Shown here piece by piece: positions 12,289 through 29,961 of a stretch of 64,000 nucleotides of DNA (position 1 is its first letter; the number at the start of each line of letters is the position of its first letter). The notes beneath the pieces were generated by a model. That model saw nothing but the letters and a program-made list of their open reading frames with translations, was not told the DNA's origin and did not search any database. The translations under genes and the position numbers were made by a program. Source of the DNA: Dromaius novaehollandiae (Eukaryota > Chordata > Aves > Casuariiformes > Dromaiidae); the NCBI RefSeq assembly GCF_036370855.1, contig NC_088100.1, positions 108,234,387 through 108,298,386 of the forward strand. Direction: 5' to 3'.

Positions 12289-15200
12289 TCATTCTTTTGT
12301 CTATTATTATTTTTTCTTCATTTTTCTCTTGATTTCTTAGCAAACTATTCAAAGCAGAGATTCTGAATCTGGAATTTTGCCTTTTATGAAACCTCAGAGA
12401 GCAGTTGTCATAACCTCAGTTGAGACCTTTTTGCTATATTTTAGGGTTTTGCATTATAGTGGGGCTGAAGAATTTCACGCACTTATGTTACTGCATAGCA
12501 GCATGTAGGTTCAGCCAGTTATATTGTGTTTCACTGCATGGCATTTTCTGATACTCTGTTTTCTCTCTGGCTTATGGTGTTATAGATGGCATAGGTTTTT
12601 TTGCCTTCTGCACTACAGCAAGGCAGAAAAGTAGGCTTCATTCCACAACTGCCAGGTTTCTATGAAGAAGACTATATATTTTCATCTTTATACCATCTTT
12701 TCTACCTACTTTTACCTCAATAGACAAAATATTATACTCTCTCCTTACACAGAGGAGTGGCTTTTGCTAGTAGTTCATATGATAGTTGGGGTCTCCAACT
12801 GAACAGGATATTTAAGCACAAATGCAAGACTACAGGGCTCCCATTTCAATAAACTGAGCTAATCATCTGCATTCAGTTTGGCAGACTTCCAAATTTAATA
12901 ATATGATGAGAGCTAGATTATACCTGGAGTGTGAAGTAGGAATAGATTTAATGGTGTACAAGGGCCCTAAATATACAGGCCTCTGCTTTACTGATTTAAA
13001 ATATTAGTTAGTTTCAGAGCATGAAAAAAATACAGGCTTTTAAAGAAGATTCATGTATACAGTGCAGTTCAGACATATAGTTGCTCTCCTATTCTCTCTC
13101 CTTGTCACTACAGTTAGTATAGGTTTCCTAAAAAAACATCCTTTCCATGGAAGTATGACAATGGAACTGCACCTATGCTAGATGCATATTATAAAAAGAA
13201 GCACCATACCTATTTTTTCTGTATAAACCTAGCCTAAAAAAACAACAGTGGACCTCTCCAAAACTTATCCCATTCTTGGCATTTATTGTTAATGCAAGCC
13301 ATACATTTTCTGTACAATATATATTATTTATAATTTCTCTGGCAATAAATTACACTATGACAAAAATTATTAAAATATACACTGAAATAACTAGTTTGGT
13401 GCAAGAGTTGAAAACTGTGGCCTTTTCCATATTTTCTTTTAAGAAGTATTATTTTGAGAATTCTATCTACAGAGCAGATGTTAAAAAAAAACAGAGGTCT
13501 CATACTGCTAAGAGCCTTAGGAAAGCACCAGCATTAGAAATTTTAGTGTTTGCTGCTGCATGAAAAGAGGAATTATTTTCCTTTGAATCTACTATGATAC
13601 TGCTGACTACTTATAACAATTCTTTTAACACTTTACTGCTGCCTTCCTGGCTTTGTAATGCAACAGTGATGTCTAAGTGAGCTGCCAAAAATTGATATGT
13701 ATTAGATGTGTATTTGCAAAGCTAGTATCTCCACACTCCACTCACTCTGCAAACTATATTAAACTAATATAATATACTTTCACACAGTATCTTATTTCTC
13801 TCACCGAGAAATGCATTTATTTACAAGGAGAAAAACAACAAAACCTTTAAATCTGTAAATTTGATATAAGCCAAAAGAAAAATAAATATGAAAACACAAA
13901 ATGCAACCCCCTCAAAACTCTTAAGTTCTTAGCTAAATCCTATTGCAAAAGGAGAAATTACTTTGTATCTATTTTCTCAACATAATTACTTACAGAATTG
14001 CTCTTTTGCTTAAAGTGCAGAAAGCGAGGAAATAAATTTATGAAAGATTACTTAAAGGATAGGAGGATAATTTAAAAGATTATAAGAAAATATTTAGAAA
14101 GGATACAAGTCATTTTAGGCTGCTATGCAGACTGGGACATTAGTCATGAGAGAAGTGTTCTAGTATTCAAGGTGCTTTCATTAGCAGTTCATCTGCAGCC
14201 AAAAATACAATTAATGGAGCCAGTATTGTACAAGAGCAGGTTAGATACTGTGAATAACACTATACTACCTTTGTTTTCATCTATTCCTCAAAACATTTTA
14301 TAGCAGAAACATAAAAGCTTCCATTTGTTTAGCTCAATTCAAAGTAACAGTCATCAACTACACATATCAAGTTCATGCATCTTCACACACGCACTTCTGC
14401 TAGTCTCAGGTTACAAAACAACATTTTTTAAAGGTGAAATCAGCTAAATCACGTTTTCCAAAGCTCTTTTGCCCATCTGCTCTTTAACATACTTTGCAGC
14501 TGCTGCTCCTTTCTCAAACATCTTTCACTGTCAATGTCTTGATTGCACCAACCTCACACCAAGACAAAAAGAGAAGTGTATGCATAGACCTACAAGTAGT
14601 CTGCCTACAGGTTTCCAGTTTGAGACAATGCACCTAGCACCAAGACGGCTGCTTCTTAGAAAAGCAGCTGTAACTCTTTTGAACTGTTATCGATGCCCCA
14701 GGAATTGGACAGATTAAGCACCTTTCATCAAGGGCAAAGCAACAGTAGTATAATATTCTTCAACTCAGAAAAAGTCAAGGGATCTTGTGTACTATTCAGA
14801 ACATAACAAAACATAGCAACTAATTAAGGCTAACACATAAGCCTTAATGCCAGATCACTCTGTCTTCTTCATTGCAATCCTCAGAAGTTTTTATAAATGG
14901 GCTAGGGTATTAGTGCCTGTTTATTGGCTATTAGTCCAATTTAACAATATCCAGAAATAAAATATTACAGGTTGATGAACATGAAATAGATACAAACTGG
15001 TTGACAGTCACTTTGCTACTTGCCTAGCCTCAGAATAAATCTCTGGCAAAACTTCAGTGCTCCTAGCCCATTTTCCATTTATCCCAACATCACTTATGTA
15101 GTGGCCATGTCTCATTCAAACAGTATGTCATACAGACTGCTTCCCCCACCATTTGCTCACATAGATCGTCAGTCTTCTCTGACTTCACCAGGACTCATTT

Positions 15201-18200
15201 CTCAAACTATCATTGCAAAATTTTTAGTGTATATACAAAGAAGAAAGAAGGAAGCCAAAAGGTCTTTTAGCTAACATCAGATTCCAGCAATATTCACAAA
15301 GGTCTAATTTGGTCTAACGAGCCTTATCATCTCAAAGCTCCTCTTTGGCAGAGAGAAAGAGGCTCCTCTGAAGAAGTGGGAAGAAAAACGCTCAGAATTC
15401 TGAAAAAGCTGTTCCCTCTCTACTGAAGAGAGAGGGAATTAAGAGAATTAGCCTTCTTAAGCTGAATTTATTCTCTGTTAATACCTTTTGTTCTTCTTTA
15501 CTACAGTCACAATATCAAATATGACATTTTCATTTGAAATTTATTTTAAATATTTATTTTCACTTGAAATCTGTGATGCAATTTATATCCAAAATTCTAC
15601 ATGCAGAAGAATCACAGATTCAAAAGCAGCAAAAAAATCCCCAATAAGTTTAATTAAATTCTGAATGGCATTCCATGTGGTATAGAAGGCAATTTTTTTT
15701 AAATAAAGAAGCATGGAAAATGTAAATGGGGAGGAAAGTGTCACACATAATAGAAGTATAATGGCATTTCTTTAACAACATTATGTAACAATATTAAGCA
15801 GGTAAAAAAGCTTGTCAAATCTCAAAAAGCAAAAATGTTTAGTATTCTGATATTAGGCTATGTCCAATAATCTAGGTCTTCTAAAAATATCCAGGGAAGG
15901 CTCTGAGTAAACTTTTGGATAAGCCAGCTTTCCACCACCATAAGTGCCATGTCTGTGTTAAAATTTCGTGCATAATTCACTTCTATTTCTTCTATATTCA
16001 AGCAGATACATCTACCAAGTTCCCTTATACAACATTGCCTGAACACACTGTGGGAAAAATCTGTTGTGAAAACATAACACTTACAGATTATGTGCAACTA
16101 CTACCCGTAAGAAAGTTTTATATTTTTCATTTTTGTTAATATTTAATGAATTATTTCTTCTTTACCTAAATGGTGATATGTAGCTGCTAAACCTATGGTG
16201 TTATGTTAAACCATCATGCATTTGAGAAAGCAGTATTCCTATTTCTGATTTTAGTAGGGCACCAAAAATGGAATACATCTACTCATCTGGACATTAGCAA
16301 TATCAGATCAATCATTTCTAATCTTTTCTTGTGCTGACTACATGGTCCAAATCTTCTGGGGCACACTGTTAATGGATAGCTAAAGCCAAATATTAACAAA
16401 AATGGCCCAGCTTCAAAAAGCCCTAATTTTACCCAGCAAAGTCCAGGGTAGCAAACAAAATGTACTTTTTAAAGCTGAAAGCACAAGATATCAACTGGCT
16501 AATGGTCTTAAGGATTTACCCACACGGAGACTAGGGAAAGTCAGTGAAACAGTTACAGTTGCCTACTTATGTTCCTACCAGGAAACTTTGTGAACAAAAA
16601 CTTAGCTTACACTCTAGTTCACAAAATTTCACATGGAAAGCTCTGAGCAGCTGTAGAGCACTTAAGGATCTCTGACTACTGGCTCAACATCATTTTATCA
16701 CAGCCCATGACTACTTCTTTCCAAGTAACAGAGACAGGTAGGCACAGGAAAACAATAATATTTTTTATTGTGGTGGCTAATTTAGTTGTAAAAGAAGACT
16801 TGGGTATCTTAATAACAAAATGGCAATTTCTGTTTTGAAGTAAGTTCAACCACTAAACCATTTTTTTCCCTGAAGAAACTACCCTCTTATAGAGCCAGAT
16901 CAACAATGGAAAACACTCTTTTGAAGAGTTATGAGTTCTGGATGTATTCTTCCCTAGAATAAAGCACATTTCTTTTTTAAAAGAGAGGGAAATAGTGTTT
17001 TACTAATCAGCAATTTTTGTGTAAGAGTATTCGCTTGATGAATGTTCAGGACTGCTAAAAATAAGGAAGGCATTTAAAGTTCCCAATAAAAATTCAGAAA
17101 AGTCTTTTATAGCAAGACGTGTTAGGCAACCAAAATAAAGGGGTTGCTATAGTGCTCTCAGTTTTCAGAGTACAGTTTATTTCCTAATCTATTTTTACTG
17201 TCATTGTTTCAGTATATTCCATTCTCAAGTGAAGACAATCTGTCACAAAAGAAAGAACAGACTCTAATACCAACGTCAATAGAAATCATATCAAAAAGAT
17301 AGTGTACCAAAGTACCTGTTTTATAATCAAAGAAGCTTGACGTATTTCATATTAAATCATATTACTACACACAGTGTCTCAACAATACTAAAAACTGAAT
17401 GCGTACAGCACAACACGCTTCTCAAAAGATTGAATCACCAAGTCAGTCTCTGACTGCTGAGTTGATGCTATGATGTTAGCCTCATCTGGTAAATGCAAAA
17501 AGCTCAAGGTATTGCAAGAGCAAATACACAACCTAGGACACCATCACGGTGCAAAGTCAGACAAATACCAGTACATTCTTGTTTGGTTTGAGTTATACAT
17601 CTTTGTTAGGTTGTTCTCAACTATTTGCACCATTTTGTTCAGAATGTAAAGTAGAAGTGATGTGAAAACTAAAACAATAGCTTTTATTGCCAGTGTATTT
17701 GTAAAACGTATACAACCCTCTCTCTGTAACACCAGCGGCCCCAGACAAATGCACCGTGTGATGTTCTTCCCTGGATGCATCCCACTGATTGCCACTGAAG
17801 GTTCAGTAGGGTTGAATGATACTCACTTTAGAGATCTCTTGGGTTAGTCCACCATCTAAGACAGACATGAACACATGGTCTGTATTTGGCATGAAGTTCA
17901 AGGCTACCTAAAGCTTCAGAGGCCTCATTCCATCACCGAAGAAGAATTTAAATTCAGTATGTTTGGAAGACAGAAACTTCAGTCTCTACTCCAAAAACAT
18001 TCCGTTATCTCACAAAAAATGAGCTGCTATTCCAAAGAAATGCCTTTAAGCGGAAAAAAAGCAGGCATTTTTGCTTTTTAACAAGATTCCTAAGAAACTG
18101 AGCAAGTGAACCGAGTATTCTTTAAAAGACTGAAGTAATACATGCCACATTTTCAAAACGCATTAGCCATTAAGCATACTTTGTAAAACTAATTACGGTA

Positions 18201-21200
18201 CCAGAAAACTATTGCACCAGTTTGTTCTTCTATAGAGATAATAGACATATTCCTACAAATATTACTGTGGACCATAGCCCTTGTCTTCCCCTTCACCCCC
18301 CTTTCTTTTTTTAATTAAATAATCTCCCACACACTGAAAACCCCATTTCTACTGTCAAGGAGCTACTATACCACAGATGCTTTCTTCTGCAAGACAGTGC
18401 AAAAAATATATTTCTTCTATTTGCACCAAAGGAAGTGTAAAGGTGCAATCTTAATGTCCCTGAGAAAGAGACTAAAGCATGGACGGAAGTAATCTGTACT
18501 TCTCATATGCAGTTTCAGTTGCCAGTTCCTGTGATGAAAATGTTGGAGGGACATTTGTAGTCCCAGTCAAATAAAACTTTTTCTTAAGATATGGAGTTAC
18601 AAACAAGTTTATCATGGGCAAAAGTATGGATTTTAAATACATCACTAGTTTGTACTAATTACTGAAATACACATTCTTATTTTCCCATTACATTTTAAAA
18701 GATGATGTGATTTTTCCTGGAAAAACCTTATGAAGACTCAGAAGAAGAGAAATATCTGAAAATTGCCTAGATAAATCAGACATCCATTTAGTCAATGAAG
18801 AAAGATGGGAAGAAGTATTCATGGAAGTTGACCTCTTGTCCTACACAAGATGCAGTTTATAAATCTGTGTGAAAATTAGGATTTATACACTTTTGTGAGA
18901 AGTTCTGCAATAGAAATTGGTAACACAAAATTATCCCACAACTTCTCCCCATCTTCTGAATTAAGAAGATTATTTTAAAACAAGGTATGACTCATTTCAA
19001 AGCATTTTTTGTGAATTTTCATCCTGTTAAACACCAATTACTCTCCAATACCTGATGATTTTCTAGTATGAAACTTTGTCTCAGATACTCAGTGGCTTCT
19101 TTTGCTTCAGCCTTTCCTTCCTCAGGACCAAAAGAGCCAGGGCCCCTAACCTTTCAGAAACTTTGACTGCTTTATCAAAGATGCAAATTTCCCTAAGTAG
19201 ATCTAACAGCTTAGACATGGAGGGCAGAAGTGACTTGGAGCTCAAGCTTTCATTATGCACATTGTTTTCTGTCATGTGGGCTGAAACTTGGCAACTTCAA
19301 AAGTGCATGCTAGCCTCCCTTCTTTCAGCTTGCATCATTTAGAAGCAACCAAAGCTTGGTGGATTTTCTTTTACTATCTGAGTGCCTGTAAAGTAAAAGT
19401 GTTACAGAGTGGTCAACACAGGCAGCAAGCATCTTTTCCCCAGGATATGTAAGGCATCTTCTGTGATTATCTGATGCTGGGACTACTGCTGGACATGATG
19501 CCCACTTTTTAAACCATTTTCTTTATCTTCAAATCTACCATGAAACTATGAAAGCATACAAAAGAATTTATGACCTTATATAAAGAAAGATACATGCAAA
19601 TTAACCAACATAATCTAAGACAAGCTAATGAAAGAAAAAAAAATCATGCTAGATTAGACTGCAAATAAGATGTGGATCCAGCGATCCTATAGAATTTCAC
19701 ATTTACCTACTGCTCGAGCTGAAGGAACACAGGTGGTGGATAACATCGACCATTTTCTGGCCTTGCCAAGAGAACACTTAAAAAGGCCAGAGAGAGCATA
19801 AGTGTTTTAATACTTAGTACAAGAAGAGTCACCGTTCAAACCACAACGGCAGACACATCCAAGACAATAAATGGCACATGGAAGAGAATACTCAGAAAAT
19901 ACAAAGAAGAATATTTCTTAAGATATGTAACTTCATTATTTTATGACCAAATTAGTTTCTCTAGAAAACAATAACTGTCTTTTAAAGAATCACAGGATGC
20001 TACATTTTTTACAGGTTCACATGGCTACACAGATTTTCAGAAGCTGTAAATGAGTCTCCCATAATACCCAAGATTGTAATTCCCCTCTTACCCTGGTTTT
20101 ACACCAATGTAATTTTAAGGATTTCCTACGAATTAGCTAATTAAACTGAAATAGTTGCAAGCCTAAATAAAATTATTTATCCTGTTAAAAAGAAGAAATA
20201 TCTGTTTGTTGGTATCATAACTAACCATGATATTATCATTGTACATGGTTAGGAGACAAATTCTTACTTATAAAACAATAGCATCCTCTGAAATCAAATG
20301 ATACTATAATATTTTTGTGACTCATTGCAACACAGTTAACTCTCTTCTGACAAAAACTAATTTCATCTCTTTCCTGGGTATAACAAACACTACTGATGAC
20401 CATAAAAGTCGAGTATTCTGGGCCAATAAGTATTTATAAATATTTTATAGTGAATGTTACAAAAAACCACAAAGTTTTATGGTGCTTATTCATATAATGT
20501 GGTATGTGTGTGCGTGTGAAGTGAATTTATTGCATATATACACATAGTATTTAAAATATATACTAGTCTTCTATACAGTTATCATTAAACCTATTGTAGC
20601 ATAATATTCTTCACTTTGACAGATTTAGCCATCTGAAGTGAAACTGACATAAAACAATGCAAGTCAAGTTAATGAGCTGCAAAGAATTAATGAAGGGCAA
20701 ATTTAATTTAAAAAATTAAGATTAATTTAAATTTTAAAATTCAAGATACTGTAAGCAATGGTAAAGGTAAAATAATAAGACAGATTTCTAACTGCAAGAT
20801 TCTAATGCAAAAAATATCAAAATTTTGATATTTAATACACAAGATACTCAGTTCTGGGCAATAATGAGCTGCTTCACATGAATCTAATAAAAATTTAATA
20901 TACTAGCTGATACAGGCTTAAATGCTTACCATTTTCAAATTCTGGCAAGATAAAAACATGATAAAGATCCAAGTAATTTCTGAAAAGAAATACAAATGTC
21001 TCCCATTTCATTAGATAATTTTTTTGTTGTTTTTATATGGAATTAAGTCAAACTCATCATTTAAATGCTCAAAAACGTACTTGGGATTTTAATGACCATC
21101 TTTTCACTTTTCCTAACAAATAAGCAACCTGTGACTGTACAAGCAATAAATCTTACTTATAACTGCTACCATATCCAACATATCATTGGGATGTATGAGC

Positions 21201-23333
21201 ATTAGCCTGTTCAAATATTGTAGTCAAATGATATAGATGTATTGCCACAAATGTCTACTAAGGTCTTCTGCATTTTAACTGGTCTACGTATTTCAAAAAT
21301 ATGTTTGATAGGATATTGTAACTATGTATTCCAACACATCCGAGGCATTAATCTGGGTATTTAAGAAACTAGTATTTAGGGCAACTCATGTCCCAGTAAA
21401 GACTTTGAACCTAAATTCAACACAACAGTCAAGCAGAGCAAATATAAGAGCAACCATCAGAAATTCATTAAATAAATGCCATTTTCACTTGTTTCCTGAG
21501 ACTGAAAGCAAGTGATGCAAAAAGCTGATTAGGGGAATTTTTAACAGGAAATTTCTTTAATATGAAACTCCTTTAACTAACTACTGTCTCAAAAAACTTC
21601 CCGAAGCATGCAAGTATATACAGATCTCAGTTACTGCACTAAAAGTTATATAGAAAAAGTATTTGATTATCCAACACATTTTTCTGCATCTATATAATTT
21701 ATTTCATCTATTCAATGTTTATTCCATTCTCATTTCAGTAACAGATAAAACTATATTCTGATGTACCATGTTTAACCAAGGAGGCTCACATATGCTTTGT
21801 CAAAATTTAGGCTGAGAAAATACTTCATCCACCAATAAAGTTTATCCTGTAAATACGGAATGAAATACAGCAGAAGTGTAACCACGTTTAGCAACCCTAC
21901 ACAAGTATCAGGGTAGTAAATTGATTGATCTATTCTGTCGATACTTCAAAAGAATTTAGACCAAAATTGCTCAAATGAAACTTTATCTAAATAATTAATT
22001 AAAAAGTTAATATAGTTTGTAAAGTGAGCTTGAAGTATCAAATTAAAAATGAGATATTAAAAGTTGTGTGAAATAAAAATGTCAACTTGAATATCAAGTT
22101 AAGAGAAGCACATACAAGAAAAAGAAAAAAAGAGAGAGAAAACACACTTTAATACATTCTGCTTCATCCTTGCTGTTCCAAAGTCATGTCTTTCAAATTT
22201 TAATGGCTTTGGCCTTGCCAGACATCACACAGGGAACAGGACTGCGATTTCTGTTGCTGAAAATCCTGTATGGCTTGATTGCTACTTTTCTATCTCTTAA
22301 GTCACTAAATTTCAGCAGTCCTGCATGTGCAAGTCTTTTTATCAGAGAAAATGACCACAGTATCCTGGATACCATTCTATAGCAAACAAGTACTTGCATT
22401 TACCATTAAAAAGTGGCAACTATATATAAGTTTATACTATCTTAGATCCCTTCAACATAAGCATCATCATATAAACACAAACATTATAATATGGGAATGG
22501 AAATATATGATATGTATTAAGTAAAATTTAGATATTTTAACACTGAGTTTTTGATTTGTATCCCTCTGCCATCAATTTATTTATTCCAGAATTACATTTA
22601 CTATACTCCACAATTTATGACATTGCTTCAAGCATCATATTTCTTTTTCCAGAACTGCATAAAGATGATAAAACATGTAGTCATGTCCTAATATACATCC
22701 TATCTCCTGAAATGATCAGTCTAAAGAACAAGTCAGGCTGCTAGTCACTCACTCTACTCAGCAAATCCCACCACCACTGGCACATCCACTTTTTTTAATC
22801 TCAGTCTGTCAGCACAGTAGAACACACAAACACAGCAGCATACTTAAGTGATATTCTGATAAATCCTACATTATTATTACATTGTAACCAGACTTACATA
22901 AAGAACATGCTTTAGTATACACAGATAATAGCTTTTCCTCCTGGTTAACATCCCTAGGCAGCAAAGACTGCAGAGAAACTGGGCAGTCTCTTGTGGTACC
23001 CTGCCTCACAGACAATTTATTTTAAGCCAGCAGCCATACAAAATATGCTTTTGTAAATGCATAATATTACAATACATCAGATAGGTAAATTTATCTGTCA
23101 AGGTAAATTTGGAAATCACACGTCATTTTAAGAAACTGCAGAATACAAAAAGTGCAGATGAAGTCTTTGATAAAATGTCAAAGATATTCTCTGAGTAAGT
23201 TTTGACATAGTCAGGACAACCAATCAATACTGCAGAAATTCTTGGAAACAACAGGGAGAAGCAATAACTATATTACCACTATTGCAAACATTTCTCAAGA
23301 TTAGGAACCTGTGTTTACAAAATTTCTGGGGAG

Positions 23334-23362
23334 AAAAAAAAAAAAAAAAAAGAAGAAGAAGA
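23334..23362. repeat. Poly(A) run with AGA repeats
   Basis: About 18 adenines are followed by agaagaagaagaa. It could be a simple repeat or the remnant tail of a retroposed copy, but no retroposed body was recognised beside it. Confidence 0.85.
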
Positions 23363-24509
23363 AATGAAATCAATTGCATTTTAAATTATAATGAGAAATA
23401 TGTCAACTGATTATATTTCCATTTCCTGTGGCAAGCTATTTTTGGCCTTCACATGCATAAACTGCAGAAAAATTATAGGAAAGAACTGCCCCTCATTCAA
23501 CATTTCATTGGGAGAGAAAGGAAAGCAATCCAATTCTTTGCTGTTACACAAGTAATGTACAATGTAAGAGTCAGGAAACCTGTTGGGTTTTTCCCACTTC
23601 TGTACTTTTTAAATTGTTCAATTACTGTCAAAACTAATGATGCAGTATTGCAAGTGGTTATATTGAACAAATTCTACACTTTCATGAATTTCATTGAAGT
23701 CACTGGCACTGCATGAATTGCAAGATTTTCATTAATACATTAACTTACAGCCAACATAATGAGCTGCTGTAAATGCCCACTTTTAAATTAGTCAAGAAGG
23801 AAAATCATCCCCATATGCTATTATTACAGCTTCTGAAGCCTAACCCTGCAAAGCGCAAATGACTGAATTCAAAGAGAATAAGTCATCTACATAAGGATAT
23901 ATCTACTCTATACTTTCTACACTAAAATCTTCTAATAACTGTGCTAACTTTACCTTAGCCAGACCACATTTCAAGAACAATCGGACACACCATAGAGCTG
24001 ACATGTAAGCCAATTTGTGGTTGCTTTGTGGTCTGCAATATAGACATACTTCAGGATTTAGAGTTTAGGGAGAGAAAACAGGAATATTCTGACCTTCACC
24101 ACCCCTGAGCTGCTATATTGCGCTCAATAATCAAAGCTTTCATTAAAAAAAGGGGAAGGGGGAAAAAGGAAAAAATAAGGTGTATCTCATGCTCTTTGAC
24201 TCTAAAGACAGACATGTCATTTATAAAGTTACTTAGTCTCCAGATAAAAATGCATCAGTAGTCTTGAGAGACCAGAACCAACTCTATTAATTTCAGCTAT
24301 GTGTTGATTCTGTTTTACAATGATAACACTTGATAATTGATACTAACATTTGATAATCAAGTATTTGATAGAGTTGTAACTATTCTACAACTAAATAACA
24401 TGCAGAAACAACTGTATTGTGTAACTGGAAGTGACCCTCTCAAAAAAACAAAACAAAAAAACAAAAAAACCAAATCACACACACCCAAAACTTAGAACAC
24501 TATGTTGGA

Positions 24510-24605
24510 AGAGGAGCTTGGAGGTCACCTAGTCCAACCCCCTGAACAAAGCTGGGCTACCTTCAAAGTTAGATGAGGCAGTTCAGGTTCTCATCTCATT
24601 AAAAC
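24510..24605 (-). mobile_element. CR1-type LINE 3'-end fragment
   Basis: The plus strand reads gttggaagaggagcttggag, then gtcacctagtccaacccc, then a TTCAAAGTTAGAT-containing stretch. This is the reverse complement of the conserved CR1 3' untranslated end. The copy is only about 100 bases and sits next to an A-rich tract at 24441-24475. Confidence 0.8.
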
Positions 24606-27779
<3,174 letters not shown>

Positions 27780-28055
27780 CTTGGGGGAGAAGGGAGATAA
27801 CAAAAACACACCTACATAAATAGCAGACAGGCCTTTTCTTTCCAAAGGCAAAGTAACTTCTGTGCGTCACCACCACCTGCCAAGGACTCCCTGCTGTATG
27901 CCCTGTACCGCACCTTCTTGTCTCCTTGCAAAAAGGAATGTTCTTCTTTCCAAGGTATTTGTCATTGGGTCAAAACTGAAAGAAAACAAACAAACAAAGG
28001 TGTATTTGAATTGTCGAATGCCCGTATATTTAAAATGCAAAGTGACCACTTTGAT

Positions 28056-28075
28056 GGGGGGGGGGGGGGGGGGGG
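28056..28075 (+). repeat. Poly(G) tract of 20
   Basis: Twenty consecutive guanines are followed by a purine-rich stretch (aagggaggagaagaagag). The tract lies between the CpG island and EML6 coding exon 1, in what would be EML6 intron or leader sequence. Confidence 0.95.
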
Positions 28076-29549
28076 AAGGGAGGAGAAGAAGAGTGGAGGG
28101 TGTCCCAGCACTGTCTGAATCTGTGCTGTTACAGTTCTGAGTGGTCTAAGTCTTCCAAGCCTTTCCAGCAAGATCCAGCGCAATTGTCAGTCATCATAGG
28201 ACATGCTATTGAGGGAGAGAGGATTCATATACAACATCCAACATAAATCTGGTAATATTACCCCATCTTTCCTTATTCCCCAGCACCCAAAACTTCCTCT
28301 TTGTGGAGTAAAGAGCAACTATTTAATTTCAACAATGTTATGTTCCCTTTTTGTGGTCACAAAACACTCCAATTTCCTATGAAGTTGGGGAGCTTGTATT
28401 TATTTATTTTTTATTTACAGTCATCCTTTGGAATGACATCCCCAAGGACGTATTTCCTTATTTCTCTTCTCCTTTTTCTGAAGCATGATTTGTATTATCC
28501 TCTGTCGAGAGTGGTTACTGTGTGTTGTTTGTAGTAAGCCATCCACCACTTTATAGTATCACTCAACAAGAGACCAGAACCAACCCTGCAAAGAACTCGG
28601 CCACAATTGCAGGCAGGAGAATGCTGAATCTGAGGAGAAAAATCAGACTCGTTCTCAGAAGCAACACAGCATAGTACCAGATGGAAGAGAAGGAGGAAAT
28701 AAACTACCCACGACTCGACTAAGCCATTTACCTTTCCCCACAGAATATGTCTTATATTCACTATCTGCCCAAACTGAAAAGCAGCGTGTTGACACCGGGT
28801 TACATAAACGGCACGGCGCCAGCAATGCTCCCCGGGGCATCCGGAACACAGGCAACATAACCCGCAAGCGATACAACCGGCTCGCAATGAATGACGCTCC
28901 ACGCTTGAAGCAAACCTTAGAGTAAAGCCTGGCATCACACTCAGAGCAACAGCCTCCGGAGGGAATATCATCGCTCATCGCCCCCAGGCCAACAGTCCCT
29001 CTCGCAGCCGAGCCTGGCGCTGCCCCAGCGCCGGGCTCCCCAGGGGCGCCGCGGAGCCGCCTGGCACGGCGGAGCAGCCCCCCCGCGGGACGGGGCCGGG
29101 ACGCCGGCCAGCCCGCCGGGGCAGCCGGAGCCGCACACGCACCGGCCGTCCCACCCGCGGCGCCGCCTGTCTGCGGGGAACGGCGGAGGCTGAGGCCGCC
29201 CGATCGGAGCAGCGGCTCCCCTGCCACCTGCCGCAGCGCCCCTTCCCCGCCGCGCCCGTGCGCACCGCAGGCGGGCGGCAGTGCGGGGGAATGGCGCTCC
29301 CCCCGCCGCCGCTGCCGGGGCTCCCGCACGCACGGCTGGGCGCGCTCCCTAGGCCGCTCGGGCCCCACTCGGCGTGGGGGCGAGCACGGGGCGGCGCCGC
29401 CGCCTTTGGAGACTTGTCCGGGCTTAGTTGGCAACGGCGACGCCCATCCCTCAGCGTCCCCGCCCCCGCTCCGCGGAGGCTCATGGGAAGGCGAGTTCCG
29501 GCGGGGCCCGCGCCCTGCCGCGCGGCCTGCCGGCGGCGGCCGGAGGGCA

Positions 29550-29569
29550 ACTACAACTCCCAGGGTGCC
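29550..29569 (+). promoter_or_regulatory. ZNF143 / SBS-type box
   Basis: The sequence ACTACAACTCCCAGGGTGCC matches the well-known ACTACAA(C/T)TCCCAG vertebrate promoter motif bound by ZNF143. It lies in the middle of the CpG island, where such boxes usually sit close to transcription starts. Confidence 0.75.
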
Positions 29570-29597
29570 GTGCGCCGCCTCGGCGACGCGCCGAGCT

Positions 29598-29611
29598 GTT
29601 GCCGTGGGGAC
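29598..29611 (+). promoter_or_regulatory. X-box-like site (RFX family)
   Basis: GTTGCCGTGGGGAC fits the degenerate X-box pattern RYYNYY-N2-RRNRAC that RFX factors bind in promoters of ciliary genes. The first half-site (GTTGCC) is perfect; the second is weak. It lies about 350 bases 5' of the ATG at 29962. Confidence 0.4.
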
Positions 29612-29644
29612 GGCTCTGCGGCGGGGGCGGGCGCTGGGGCGGGG

Positions 29645-29688
29645 GCGCAACTGCCGCGGCGGGGGAGCGCAACTGCCGCGGCGGGGGA
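29645..29688. repeat. Exact 22-bp tandem duplication in CpG island
   Basis: The unit gcgcaactgccgcggcgggg plus ga is repeated twice without mismatch; a third copy breaks down after gcgc. Confidence 0.9.
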
Positions 29689-29764
29689 GCGCGTGCCCGA
29701 CACGCGGGCAGCCCCGCGGTGCCCCCTCCCCTCGCCACCCCCGGCGCCGCAGCGGGGCGGGCGG

Positions 29765-29779
29765 GCGCGCGCGCGCGCG
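29765..29779. repeat. (GC)7 alternating run
   Basis: Fifteen bases of alternating G and C within the CpG island, a sequence type able to adopt Z-DNA. Confidence 0.9.
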
Positions 29780-29961
29780 GCCCAACGGCCGCCGGCGGCG
29801 GTTCCTGACCGTTGGCGGCGGGGCGTGGCTCGCCCTCAGGCGCCTCGCGGCCCCGGGGGCGGGGAGGGAGTGGGTCGCTCCCCGAGCGCAGGAGGAGCGC
29901 AGGAGTTCAGGCGTGGGGAGAGGGGAACGGCGGAACTGCCGCTGGTGCGGGTAAAGCCTTG

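Larger units (their letters stand above)
7476..24500. other. Probable EML6 intron 1, long AT-rich stretch without recognised genes
   Basis: I looked for the next EML6 exons (WD40-type protein) on the minus strand and did not find one. Plus- and minus-strand open frames (for example 11064, 13276, 14469, 19076, 22170) show no recognisable domain. Simple sequence includes CA-rich runs near 8187-8207 and 9248-9260, an A17-18 run followed by AGA repeats at 23334-23362, and A-rich DNA at 24441-24475. A perfect 17-bp tandem lies at 12255-12288. Confidence 0.5.

Noticed and set aside
28655..29785. 376-codon minus-strand open frame through the CpG island
   Set aside because: Arg/Ala/Gly/Pro-rich composition without any domain; GC-rich DNA lacks stop codons by chance, and overlapping long frames exist on both strands.
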